Below, piece by piece: positions 22,844 to 33,999 of a DNA stretch of 64,000 bases. This stretch comes from Thinopyrum elongatum (Eukaryota > Streptophyta > Magnoliopsida > Poales > Poaceae). Position numbers and translations under genes: made by a program. The stretch lies in the NCBI GenBank assembly GCA_011799875.1, contig CM022301.1, positions 210,015,888 to 210,079,887 on the forward strand, given 5' to 3'. The notes below the pieces were generated by a model. The model was not told where the DNA came from and did no database searches. It saw only the letters and a program-made list of their open reading frames with translations. Position 1 is the first letter of the stretch; each line of letters opens with the position of its first letter.

Positions 22844-23817
22844 GCACTCGATAGTAACGCTACAGTGTCGTTACAACTAAGGGGGGGGTGATGTGCGGTG
22901 TCGGGGCCTGGTCTTCAATCCCGTTGATCGGGTCTTCTGACGATCCAGCGCGGCAGTCGGGATAAGTGGGGTCACTGATAGGTCTCTACCCAGCCTAGAC
23001 TAAACAGTTTAGGATATGTAGGTAATTATCAACAGCAGGTTACAATGAACAGGCTATGCATCAGAATAGGTAAAGCAGCAGCAGCAGCAGCAATTCTAAT
23101 GCAAGCATGAGAAATAGAATGGGCGATATCGGGATGATCAAAAGGGGGGGGCTTGCCTGGTTGCTCGGCGGCAAGGGCAAGGTCGTCAACGGTGGATTTG
23201 GTCTCCGGAGCTGCGTCGGCCTCGGGGACGACGTCGGTGTCGGGGGCTACCGAGAGAGAAGGGGAGGAAACAATATAAATACACAGCGATCAAGTGCAGC
23301 ACAAAGCATAACATGGCAATACGCAGTGTCGGGTGTGTCCTAACGTATGGTTGCACGTTACCGAGGAAGGAGGAATCCATCCGGGAATGTTTTCCCGGTT
23401 CCGGGCAATTGTCAGACAGATGACCGGAGAGGAACGGTTGCAAGTTTGCTATGCTAGGGATGCGTGACAGATGAACGGACCGCGTATCCGAATTCGTCTC
23501 GTCGTTCTGAGCAACTTTCATGTACAAAGTATTTTCATCTGAGCTATGGATTATTTTATATGATTTTCTAAAGTTTTTATTAATTTTCTGAATTTATTTT
23601 TATTATTTAATTTCGAATTATCCAGAATAGTAATTGATGACATCAACATGACATCATGCTGATGTCAGCAGTCATTAGGGTTAAGTTAATTAATTACTGC
23701 TTAGTTAAACTAGTTAATTAATTAGATTAACCTAATCAGAGTTAATTAAACTAATTAATCCACTAATTAATTATTTAATTAACTAATTATTTTTATTATT
23801 TACATTTTATTTTCATT

Positions 23818-24878
23818 TACTTTAAAACGTTTTCTGGGCGGGGCCCATATGTCATTGGCCCATAGGCCATAGCGGGTTCGGGCGAACGGGCGTACAGGTG
23901 CGGGTGCTCGCACCCGAGGCCACGAGAGGCGAGGGCGAGCGCGCCCGAGGCCTTGATGGCCGGCGACGGCGGAAGCAGCGCCGGGCGCGGGGAGCTACGG
24001 GGCACCGGCGGCCACAGGCGCCCTGCCGCGGGGCGGAGGAAGGGCGGCGGCTCGCACAGCAGTGGGCGGCGCGGGCGAGCGGACAGGGCGAGGCCGGGCG
24101 GTGACCAAGCGCGGCAGAGGGGGCGCACGCGGGCGCCAACGTGCGGCCAGCGGGGCGAGCTACGGTTGCGGCGGCGAGAGCGGGCACGCGTGGCTGGGCG
24201 CAGGTGGGTGCGGCCAGGGTGCAGAGGGAGTGGAGCAGGCGCAGGGGAGCAGAACTCCAGGCGCGGCCACAGGAGGTCGCGGGCGCGACGAGCGCGGCCC
24301 CGGAGCGAGGCAGGGCGCGGCGGAGCAGCAGCTCGAGGTGCAGGGCGCGGTCGAGGCGTGCGTGCAAGCACGGTGACCGCGTTGCGCTAGCGAGGGGAAG
24401 CGGGAGCAGAGAGGAGGCGCCGTGCGGGGCTGGCCCTAGGCGCGGACGACGCGGTCGATGGGCGAGTGGGGAACAGGGGAGAGAGGAGGAGAGGTCGGAG
24501 CTCACGGCGGGGCCGTAGGGTCTTAGGCAGCGGGGCGTGGGGAGGACGACGGGATGGCGGTCTGCCGAGGTGGTCCGGCGATGTGGTGGTGGCGACGACG
24601 GGCGATGGCGTCGGGCCGGCGACGAGTCGAGGCCGAGGCTTCAGGCGGGTGCCGCGCGAGGGAGAGGAAGGCGCGGAGGAGCCCGAGAGGGGTGGCGCCG
24701 GCGATAGCGAGCGGCGACGGGGTCGCAGCCCCCGATCCAGATCGGGGGAAGTGGAGCAAGGGGGGAGTGGGGGTGACGGGTTAGGGTTTCTGGAGTGGGA
24801 GGGGATAAGGAGGCAACGGGGTGGGCCGGCCTGTGGGGGTGGCCGACTGGGCCGGCGGGGTTGAGGCCCGGTGGGGAA
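23818..24878. other. GC-rich block of the C1 right LTR
   Basis: Second copy of the block at 17110-18170, and it holds a large share of the LTR differences. Not called as a gene. Confidence 0.6.
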
Positions 24879-25363
24879 AAGAGGGGGGTCCTTTCTCTAA
24901 TTTTTATTATTATTATTTTATTTATTCTTATGTCTCAGTTTAGTAAATAGTTAGGCCTCCAAATTACTTTTACAAAATTAGTGACCTAGCTCATAAAATA
25001 CAGGGCAATATATCCTAACACCAAAAACTAGTTTGGTCAAAACATAATTTCATATTTAATTTAGATTTAATAAATGGTTATTAAATATTATTTTTATCCA
25101 CTGTTCGAGGATGATTGAGTCACTTATCCAATTCCAATAAGGTTGGTTTCAATTTTAGAAGTGTCTCTGGAATATTTATTATTTATCTGACATTTTAGTT
25201 TATGTGTTCGAACAACTTTTAATTTTGCCACTTTAATTTAATTTGGATTTGACTTAGGAGTTGAAATGCAATATGATGCAAATAATGATCATGCACTGTT
25301 AACCATGCTGACTTGGCATCATCAAAAGGGTGGTTACTGTAGTTAACCACTGGGGGTGTTACA

Positions 25364-25368
25364 CTCTT
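25364..25368. repeat. TSD of C1, right copy
   Basis: ctctt, identical to 14429-14433. Confidence 0.93.
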
Positions 25369-27159
25369 GTAAACACCTTTCTCTATAATTCCCTTCAATA
25401 AGCTATATTCTTGCTCAAGTGTAACTTGGCTAAGAGAATCATTAGTGGAATCAAGAGAACTACTAGAAGCAACAACATTGGATTTAACATGGTTATTGTT
25501 ACTACTAGAGGAAGAATCTTTCTTGCTCTTATTGCTAGATTTTACTTGTGGCATATAAGTAGACAAGAGGAGATGTTTGGCAAGATAAGAACTCTTCTTT
25601 CAAAGATCATCATTGATAGCTTTTAGAAACTCATGCTCTTGCTCTAAATTTAGCTTCTCGAAGCGTAGATTCTCATGAGTCCTTAGGAGCTCTCTATGAT
25701 CCTCTAGAGTTGTTTCATGAGCTAACTTAAGAGTGTTTAGTTATTTAGTTAGACGCTCAATCTCCTTCTTATCATTGTCATTCATTTCATCTTGATTAGC
25801 ATGATTATTAGCAAGTTCATCATAGTTTTCATCACTAGTGTTGTCAACAAGTAAATCATCATCACCTAGCAAATCATCTTCATCACTATTGAAATCAACA
25901 TACTCGGGGTGTGATACCTTAGGGCCTTTAGCCATGAAGCATCTTCCAATTCCTTCATTTGGTGAGTCAAATATGTCGTAGGAGTTGGATGACACAAGTG
26001 CAAGACTGGCAACACCTTCATCTTGAGTATAGTCGGAGTCGGAGTGATAACTTATCTCAGAGTAGTTGTCGGAGTCGGAACCAGATACCCAATCACCAAC
26101 ATGAGCTTGATGTCTTCGTCTTGTGTAGCTCTTTGATGACTTGTCCTTCCTTTTCGAATCCTTGCTTCTACGAGAGGATCTTCGTTCATAACGATAATCT
26201 CTACTCCTTCTCTCTCTTGGAGGTGAATCATCTCTTCTACTCCTCCTTTTTGGTGTATCTTCTATTTTCTTGTAGGGAGCTATACACTCATTGGAGTAGT
26301 GTCCGGGTCTTCCACAGTTGTAGCAATTACGATCACGACTAGAAGATCTTTTGTCATTGTAGGACCTTGACTTGGAGCTTCTCTCTTTGTTTCTATTCTT
26401 GTAGAACTTGTTGAAGTTCTTCAACATTAAGTTCAATTCTTCATTGGAGACTTGCTTCTCGCTTGATGTTATAGGAGCATCACTTGAAGCTTTGTAAGCG
26501 CCACTTGACTTGTTGTGGAGCTCTTCCTTATCCTTGAGTGACATCTCATGAGCAACAATTCTACCAATGACTTCCGTGGGCTTGAGATCTTTGTAAATGG
26601 GCATCATTTGGATCAAGGTGCACACGGTATCATATTTCCCATCCAAGGCTCTTAGGATCTTCTTGATGATGAATTTGTCGGTCATCTCTTCACTTCCTAA
26701 GCCGGCAATCTCATTTGTGATGAGAGCAAGCCTAGAGTACATTTCGGTGACTCCTTCACCATCCTTCATCTTGAATTTGTCAAGTTGACTTTGAAGCACA
26801 TCCAACTTAGATTCCTTTACAGACTCGGTACCTTCGTGCATATCAACCAAAGTATCCCAAATTTCCTTTGCATTCTCAAGACGGCTGATTTTGTTGAATT
26901 CTTCGGGGCACAATCCATTGAAGAGAATATCGCAAGCTTGAGCATTGGATTGCAACATCTTTATTTCTTCCACTGTCGCTTCACGGTCTGGTTCTTTTCC
27001 ATCCTTGAAGAAATCACCATGCAAGCCAATACGCACAACAGCCCAAACGGCGGGGTTATGACCAAGAATATGAATTTTCATCTTATGCTTCCAACTAGCA
27101 AAATTAGTACCATCAAAGTAAGGACCTCTATGGTGGTAATTTCCCTCACTAGACGCCAT
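25369..27159 (-). pseudogene. Maximus-like Copia gag, N-terminal and central part
   Basis: The first 472 codons (27159-25741) are open. After a short N-terminal region with YFDGTNFASWK comes a UBN2-type Copia gag domain (about residues 15-200), a basic linker, a CCHC zinc knuckle at residues 279-292 (CYNCGRPGHYSNEC), an Arg/Ser-rich stretch and an acidic tail. TAA at 25743-25741 and TGA at 25602-25600 interrupt the frame, which otherwise continues as a coiled-coil-like region to the C1 insertion site and resumes at 14433. It would form the virus-like particle and bind RNA in an active element. Two stops plus an 11-kb insertion make it dead. Confidence 0.85.
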
Positions 27160-27229
27160 ACTCTCCTAGGTTGTGAAACCAAGGCTATGATCACCAAAGC
27201 TAAAAAAATCAAGGCAAAAGGAGACCAAA

Positions 27230-27241
27230 GCTCTGATACCA
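27230..27241 (-). promoter_or_regulatory. Maximus-like primer-binding site (initiator Met tRNA)
   Basis: Minus strand TGGTATCAGAGC, two bases downstream of the LTR end CTACA (27244). It fixes the LTR boundary. Confidence 0.9.
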
Positions 27242-27243
27242 CT

Positions 27244-28810
27244 TGTAGGATCGAAAGTATGTCTAGAGGGGGGTGATTAGACTACTTGACCAAATAAAAA
27301 TCTAACCTTTTCCCAATTTTAGTTGTGGGCAGATTTTAGCAATTAACACAAGTCAAGCAATCAACCTACACATGCAATTCTAAGAGTGTAGCAGTGGAAA
27401 GTAGAACATTGCATATGAAGGTAAAGAGAAGGGTTTGGAGAGTGCAAACGCAATGAAGACATGAAGATTTTTGGCGTGGTTACGATAGGTGGTGCTATCG
27501 TACATCCACGTTGATGGAGACTTCAACCCACGAAGGATAACGGTTGTGCGAGTCCACGGAGGGCTCCACCCACGAAGGGTCCACGAAGAAGCAACCTTGT
27601 CTATCCCACCATGGCCATCGCCCACGAAGGACTTGCCTCACTCGGGTAGATCTTCACGAAGTAGGCGATCTCCTTGCCCTTACAAACTTCTTAGTTCAAC
27701 TCCACAGTCTCCCAAGCGACACCTAACCAATCTAGGAGACACCACTCTCCAAAACGTAAGAAATGGTGTGTTGATGATGAACTCCTTGCTCTTGTGCTTC
27801 AAATGATAGTCTCCCCAACACTCAACTCTCTCACACAGATTTGGATATGGTAGAAAGATGATTTGAGTGGAAAGCAACTTGGGGAAGGCTAGAAATCAAG
27901 ATTCTTGTGGTAGGATTGGAATATCTTGATCTCAACACATGAGTAGGTTGTTCTCTCTCAGAAAATGTATGGTGGAAGTGTAGGCATGTTCTGATGGCTC
28001 TCTCACATATGGAGAAGGGGGTGGAGGGGTATATATAGCCTCCACACAAAATCCAACCGTTACACACATTTGACCCATCTCGGTGAGACCGAATAGCTAG
28101 ACTCGATCGGACCGATTAGTTCAAAATGTGAATGTTAGGAATCTCGGTGGGACCGACTGGAAGAACTCGGTGGGACCAATGTGCTAGGGCTTAGGGAAAA
28201 CCTCATCTCGGTGGCACCGATTGCATCAACCCGGTGAGACCGAAGTGAAGCAATAGGGCAACAGAGAATTGGTCAAGCCATCTCGGTGAGACCGATTGCA
28301 ATTTTGGTGAGACCGAAATAAATGCAACTGATAACAGGGAGTTGGCAAGGCCATCTCGGTGAGACTGAGATCCGTATCGGTGTGACTGAACTATTAGGGT
28401 TTCTGGCTATGGCTATGTCATATGAACTCGGTGGCGCCGGATAGAATGAATCGGTGGGGTCGAGTTGGAGTTTAGGGTTTTGACATATTTGGATGGAGAA
28501 AGTGGTTGAGGGTTTAGGAGCAATATCACTAAGCATTTGAGCAAGCAAGCCATTAAGCAACACCTCATCCCCTTTTAATAGTATTGGCTTTCCTATAGAC
28601 TCAATGTGATCTTGGATCACTAAAATGAAAATGAAGAGTCTTGAGCTTTTGCCAATATGTGTCCTTAGCATTTTGAGGGGTCCACATTCCTAGTCCATGC
28701 CATGCCATTCATTGAACTTCCTGACATATTCATCTTGAATGGATATTAGTTCAATGAGCTATATGTTGTTATGAATTACCAAAACCACCCGAGGATTAGT
28801 TACACTTTCA
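27244..28810 (-). repeat. 5' LTR of the Maximus-like element
   Basis: 1567 bp from TGAAAGTG (28810) to CTACA (27244), next to the PBS. It contains the palindrome cluster at 28078-28470 and a TATA-like tatatatag at about 28031. The first 308 bp match 9372-9679. Confidence 0.9.
28078..28470. repeat. TCGGT...ACCGA palindrome cluster in the LTR
   Basis: About 12 copies of a 13-bp hyphenated palindrome in under 400 bp (tcggtgagaccga, tcggtgggaccga, tcggtggcaccga and decayed forms). Arms are conserved while centres vary. Confidence 0.8.
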
Positions 28811-29566
28811 GAGGGGCAATGCTACTATCCTTTTACCACACTTGTGCTTCAAAGTAGCACCATGTTCTTCATATATAGAGTCTCCTGAGTTACCACTTTC
28901 ATATACTAGTGGGAATTTTTCATCATAGAACCTGACTTGTATATTCCGATGATGGGCTTCCTCAAATGCCCGAGGTCTTCATGAGCAAGCAAGTTGGATG
29001 CACACCCACTTAGTTTCATGTTGAGCTTTCATGCACTTATATCTCTAGTGCATCTGTTGCATGGCAATCCCTACTCCTCGCATTGATATTGATTGTAAGG
29101 CCTCTCCATTGCCTAACGATCCACCAAGTTGATGCGAGCCTTTCTTCCTTTTTGACTTGCCTTATATACCTCTACCATCGCATTCTATTCCACCCATATT
29201 TCTAATGTCCATGGCTCACGCTCATGTATTGAATGGAGTTGAAAATGTTGAAGCATGTTAAAAATTATGATCCAATTGCTTGGTTTGACAACGGGTGCTC
29301 ATGATTTATATTTATGCAGTGAAGGCGGAGTCATGCCATGCTTACATAATTCAATGAGTAGGGATAACATTCGTTGAGCATCGTATATCTTGAAAAAGTA
29401 ATGATTATGTTCTTATATTCATGGATATTATTATGTTGATAGCAATTACTTCATCGTTTCTCAATATCTACACCGTAAAGAGATTACATGATAGACATGT
29501 TAGGTAGCATTCAACATCAAAAATTCTATTTTTATCATTTACCTACTCGACGACGAGCAGGAATTA
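28811..29566 (+). other. Non-coding 3' internal region of element A
   Basis: About 750 bp without an ORF; comparable to 1742-3807 of G1 in composition and in ending at an aagcttgggg tract. Confidence 0.6.
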
Positions 29567-29580
29567 AGCTTGGGGATGCT
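29567..29580 (+). promoter_or_regulatory. Polypurine tract of element A
   Basis: aagcttggggatgc, directly before LTR start TGATATGTCTCC (29581). Confidence 0.78.
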
Positions 29581-30187
29581 GATATGTCTCCAATGTATCT
29601 ATAATTTTTTATTGTTTCATGCTATTATATTATCAATCTTAGATTCTTTATATGTAATTCTATATCATTTTTTGGGACTAACCTATTAACCTAGTGCCCA
29701 GTGCCAGTTGTTGTTTTTTGCTTGTTTTTGGCTTTTTAGAAAATTAGTACCAAACGAAGTCCAAACACGATAAAATTTTACGGTGATTTTTTCTGGACCA
29801 GAAGAGACCCTGGGGGGGACAAGGGGTGTTTGGCGGGGGGGGGGGGGGGGGCAGAAGACTTAAGGGAGAGCCACAAACTCAGATGGCGCGCCCCCAGGGG
29901 GTGAGCCACATGAGCTTGTGGGTCCCACATAGCTCCGTTTGACCTAATTCCAACTCTGTAAATTCCCATAAGTCCCCCAACCAACAGAGAGCCACCTGAA
30001 ACAATTTTTCCGCCGCCACAAGCTTCTGTTCTTCCGTGATCCCATCTAGAGGCCTTTTCTGGTACTCTGCTAGAGGGGGAATCGAACACGAAGGGCTTCT
30101 ACATCATCCTTGCTGCACCTCCAATGATGTGTGAGTAGTCTACCACAGACCTACGTGTCCATAGTGATTAGCTAGATGGCTTCTTCT

Positions 30188-30192
<5 letters not shown>

Positions 30193-30218
<26 letters not shown>
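30193..30218. repeat. (CT)n microsatellite
   Basis: About 13 CT units inside the element A LTR. Confidence 0.9.
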
Positions 30219-30725
30219 GATCTTCAATGCAATGTTCTCCTCGGAGATCTATTCGATGTGATCTTTTTTGTGGTGTGTTTTTTGGGATCCGATGAATTGC
30301 GAGTTTATGATCAGATTATTCCTGGAAAGTAGTTGAGTCTTTTCTGAACTTTATTATGCATGATTGTTATAGCTTTGTATTTCTCTCTGATCTATCCGTT
30401 TGGTTTGGCCAACTAGATTGATTTATCTTCAGCGGGAGGTGCTTTGTAGTGGGTTCAATCTTATGATGTCCTCGCCTCAGACAGATGGGGTAGCGAGGCA
30501 CGTATTTGTATTGTTGCTACTAAGGGTAAAACGACGGGGTTTAATCATATTGCTTAGTTTAGTCCGTCTACATTATGTCATCTTGCTTAAAGTGTTACTC
30601 TGTTTGTCATGAACTTAATACCCTAGATGCATGCCGGATAGCGGTCGATGGGTGGAGTAATAGTAGTAGATGCAGGCAGGAGTCAGTCTACTTGTCACAG
30701 ACGTAATGCCTATATACATCATCAT

Positions 30726-32286
30726 TGCTACTTGTGAGCTGCGTTGGGATTTCCCCGAAGAGGACATGATGAAGCATTACAGTAGAGATAAGTATTTCCC
30801 CTCAGTTAAGAACCAAGGTTATCGATCCAGTAGGAGAACCACACAGAACACGTTAGCAGCACATGCAAACACAAAAGCAAATACTTGCACCCAACGCAAA
30901 CAAGGGGGTTTTGAACCCCCTCGGCGATTATTTGCAAGGATCAAATCTCATAGTGGTAGGTAGATAGATAAATTGCAAAACAAAATAAAATAAAGAAAAG
31001 TGCGGCAAGGTATTTTTGTGTTTTTATATATGATAAAAGTAGACCCGTGGGCCATAGTTTTCACTAGAGGCTTCTCTCTCGAGCACATAACATACGGTGG
31101 GTGAACAAATTACTGTTGGGAAATTGATAGAAAAGCGCATAGTTATGATGATATTCAAGGCAACGATCATGTATATAGGCATCACATCCGAGACAAGTAG
31201 ACCGACTCCTGACTGCATCTACTACTATTACTCCATCCATCGACCGCTATACAACAGGCATCTAGGGTATTAAGTTAATGAAAACAGAGTAATGTCTTAA
31301 GCAATATGACATGATGTAGACAAAGTAAACCCAAGCAATATGAATAAACCCCATCTTTTTATCCTCAATGGCAACAACACAAATACGTGTCATGTCCCTT
31401 TCTGTCACTGGGATTGAGCACCGCAAGATTGAACCCATCACAAAGCACCTCTCCCATTGCAAGAAAAATCAATCTAGTTGGCCAAACTAAATGGATAGAT
31501 CGGAGAGAAATATAATGCTATAACAATCATGCATAATAAAGTTCAGAGAAGACTCAATTAATATTCATGAATAATCTGATCATAAACCCACAATTCATCG
31601 GATCCCAACAAACACACCACAAAAGAAGATTACATCAAATAGAACTCCAAGAACATCGAGGGGGATATTGTATTGAAGATCAAAGAGAGAGACGAGGCCA
31701 TCTAGCTACTAGCTATGGACCCGTAGGTCCGTGGTGAACTACTCATGCATCATCGGAAGGCAGCAAGGATGATGTAGAAGCCCTCTGTGATTGATTCCCC
31801 CTCCGACAGAGTACTGAAAAAGGCCTCCAAATGGGATCATGGAAGAACAGAAACTTGCGGCGGCGGAAAAAGTGTTTGGGTGGCTCTCTATTGGTTTACT
31901 AATTTTAGAGAATTTATAGAGGTAGAATTAGGTCAGATGAAGCCACGTGGGGCCCACAAGGCATCAGGGCGCCTCTACCCCCTGGGTGCACACCCTGTTG
32001 CTTTGCCATCTCCTCGCTTCTTGTCTAGTCTCCTCCCAAAGCTTCTAGGGTCTCTCTTGTCTAGAAAAATCTTCAAAAAGTTTCGTAGTCTTTGGACTCC
32101 GTTTGGTACTGATTTCTTGGAAACCCAAAAACAAGCAGAAAACAACAACTGGCACTTGGCACTGGGTTAATAGGCTAGTCCCAAAAAATGATATAAAATA
32201 GCACAAAAAGTTATATAAAACATCCAAGATCGATACTATAATATCATGGAACAATAAAAAATTATAGATACATTGGAGACGTATCA
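30726..32286 (-). mobile_element. Solo LTR B, inverted, inside the element A LTR
   Basis: A 1561-bp LTR of the same family as its host LTR but antisense. It starts TGCTACTTGTGAGC and ends ACGTATCA on the plus strand. Flanks atcat (30721-30725) and agcat (32287-32291) agree at 4 of 5 bases, an aged TSD. Removing it restores a continuous host LTR. Confidence 0.85.
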
Positions 32287-32726
32287 AGCATTGCCATGAA
32301 TAACATCATAACTATGTGCTTTTCTATCAATTGCCCAACAGTAATTTGTCTACCCATCGTATGCTATCTTTTCGAGAGAGAAGCATCTATTGAAAACTAT
32401 GGCCCCCGGGTCTACCTTTATCATATTATAAAAAACAAAAATACCTTGCTACAATTTATTATCTTTTGTTTTCATTTTCAATTTACCTATCTGCCATTAT
32501 CATAAGTAATCCTTGTAAGTAACGAGTTCAAGGGGATTAACAACCCTCTTGCCCGCGTTGGGTGCAAGTATTTGCTCTTGTGTGTGTGGGTACTGCTTAC
32601 TAGGAATTTTCACGGTTCTCCTATTTGTTCGATAACCTTGGTTCTCACTGAGGGAAATACTATCCGCTACTATATTGCTTCACCCTTCCTCTTCGGGGGA
32701 AATCCCAATGCGGCTCACAAGTAGCA

Positions 32727-33205
32727 GGCGCACCCTGTTGCCTTGTGAGCAACAGGTGCACCCCCCTCGGGTGTGTTTAGTGCCAAAAATTCTTAAATAT
32801 TCCATAAAAAATCGTGTTAAAATTTTACGACATTCTGAGCATTTCTATTTTTGGGTCATTTTTTATTACACGGATAATTCAGAAAACATGATAATCATGG
32901 CATTTTGCTTTACTAAACTATAAATAACAGAGAGTAAACTAGGATTATAGAAAGTTGTGCTTACGGAATTCATCGACCACATGCTCCTAAAAAAGAATCC
33001 ATTAATAAGGTTGATCAAGTCTTATTAACAAGCTATTTTCGATTAACATGAAACCGAAGAACTTTTGTGTAACACTAAATTACCTCAATCGGGATATGCA
33101 TTGTCCCAACAATAAGAGTTTGATAATTCTTTTCAGGTACCGGAAGAGGGAATTCAAAACCTCTAATAGTAATTGTCATAACTTTTTCAATAAAATAGAT
33201 ACTAT
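32727..33205 (-). other. Segment downstream of the protease in H
   Basis: Non-coding. Bases 32960-32727 on the minus strand align with window bases 4-260, sharing gcacaactttct, TCTGAATTATCCGTG and AATGACCCAAAAAT, followed by the same GC-rich ccacaag-type stretch. Element A cuts it off at 32726. Confidence 0.6.
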
Positions 33206-33999
33206 TCACTTTGTTTTATTTCTTCGGAAAATATACTGTATGCTCTTTATTATTGACATGAAAAGTAACCTTGCTTTTTTCCAATCAATAACAGCCCCTG
33301 CGGTCTTCAAAAAAGGTCTACCAAGGATAATCGACATGTTGTCGTCCTCGGGCATATCAAGAATAACAAACTTTGTCAAAATAGTAACGTTGGCAACAAC
33401 AATGGGAACATCCTCACAAATAGCGATGGGTAAAGCAGTTGACTTATGAGCCATTTGCAAAGAAATTTCAGTAGGTGTCAACTTGTCTGCATCAAGTCTT
33501 CTATATAGAGAAAAAGGCATAACACTAACACTGGCTCCTAAATCGCATAAAGCAGTTCTGACATAATTATTTTTAATGGAGCATGGTATAGTAGGTATTC
33601 CTAGATCTCCTAATTTCCGAGGTACTTTCCGCTCAAATGAATAACTTGTAAGCATAGTGGAGATCTTAGCCTCTAGTATTTTCCTTTTATTAGTAACAAT
33701 ATCTTTTATGTACTTAGCATATGGAGGCATTTTCATAATTTCAGTCAAAGGTGTTCTCAGATACAAAGGTCTAAGCATTTCAACAAAGCAATTAAAAGCC
33801 TCCTCATCTCTATATTTAACAGGCTTACTAGGAAATGGCATAGGTTTTTTAACCCATAATTATCTTTCCTCGCCATGTTTCCTGGGAACAAAGTCTCTTT
33901 TATCATATCTTTTATCTTTAGAAGGTGGGTTATCGAGCTCAACTGCAGGTTCTATTTCTACTTCGTTATCAGATTCTTGATTCTTATCTGGTTGAGCAT
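33206..33999 (-). pseudogene. Athila-type gag-protease: aspartic protease (retropepsin) part
   Basis: The open part (33841-33206, 211 codons) holds an aspartic protease with the active-site motif ALCDLGAS (catalytic D at residue 100) and the downstream hydrophobic ILGRPFL at about 162-168, both typical of Athila Gypsy proteases. Upstream (33999-33842) is the gag-protease linker, interrupted by stops. In an active element it would cleave the polyprotein into capsid and enzymes. It is followed by stops and no RT. The protease domain itself looks undamaged, but it is cut off from gag by solo LTR C. Confidence 0.82.

Larger units (their letters stand above)
14434..25363 (-). mobile_element. C1: young Tekay-like chromovirus with a large internal deletion
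   Basis: A complete 10,930-bp insertion: two 4222-bp LTRs around an internal region of only 2486 bp, with exact TSD ctctt, PBS and polypurine tract. The one long ORF covers RNase H, integrase and chromodomain; gag, protease and reverse transcriptase are missing. I counted about 17 substitutions and no length change between the LTRs, about 0.4%, mostly transitions. With a commonly used grass rate of 1.3e-8 per site per year this is roughly 0.15 million years. The element disrupts the Maximus-like gag. Confidence 0.93.
21142..25363 (-). repeat. C1 5' LTR (right copy)
   Basis: Same length as the left LTR (4222 bp) at a constant offset of 6708, differing at about 17 positions by eye, for example 21384, 21547 and 23469. 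Confidence 0.95.
9372..28810 (-). mobile_element. Maximus-like (SIRE-clade) Copia retrotransposon lacking pol
   Basis: On the minus strand the element reads: 5' LTR (28810-27244), PBS for initiator Met tRNA, gag, [C1 insertion], end of gag, non-coding region, env-like ORF, polypurine tract, then the first 308 bp of the 3' LTR. The LTR start TGAAAGTG and the many TCGGT...ACCGA motifs are what I know from Triticeae Maximus. Between gag and the env-like ORF there is 1.75 kb without any protease, integrase, reverse transcriptase or RNase H, so pol is absent. It inserted into element A; C1 and G1 later inserted into it. Confidence 0.82.
28811..32726 (+). mobile_element. Element A: Athila-like Gypsy retrotransposon, 3' end
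   Basis: Contains the non-coding 3' internal region, a polypurine tract and the 3' LTR. The Maximus-like element interrupts its internal part at 28810/28811, so its 5' half must lie left of the window. It ends at GTAGCA (32726), where element H resumes. It sits in H in opposite orientation. Confidence 0.82.
29581..32726 (+). repeat. 3' LTR of element A, split by solo LTR B
   Basis: Sense-strand LTR from TGATATGTCTCC to CTCACAAGTAGCA. Without the insert 30726-32286 and one TSD copy it is about 1580 bp, close to the length of the two inverted solo LTRs of the same family. A (CT)n microsatellite lies at 30193-30218 and a G homopolymer at about 29837-29852. Confidence 0.88.

Noticed and set aside
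26785..27276. 163-codon plus-strand frame opposite the Maximus-like gag
   Set aside because: Antisense shadow of gag, extending into the PBS.
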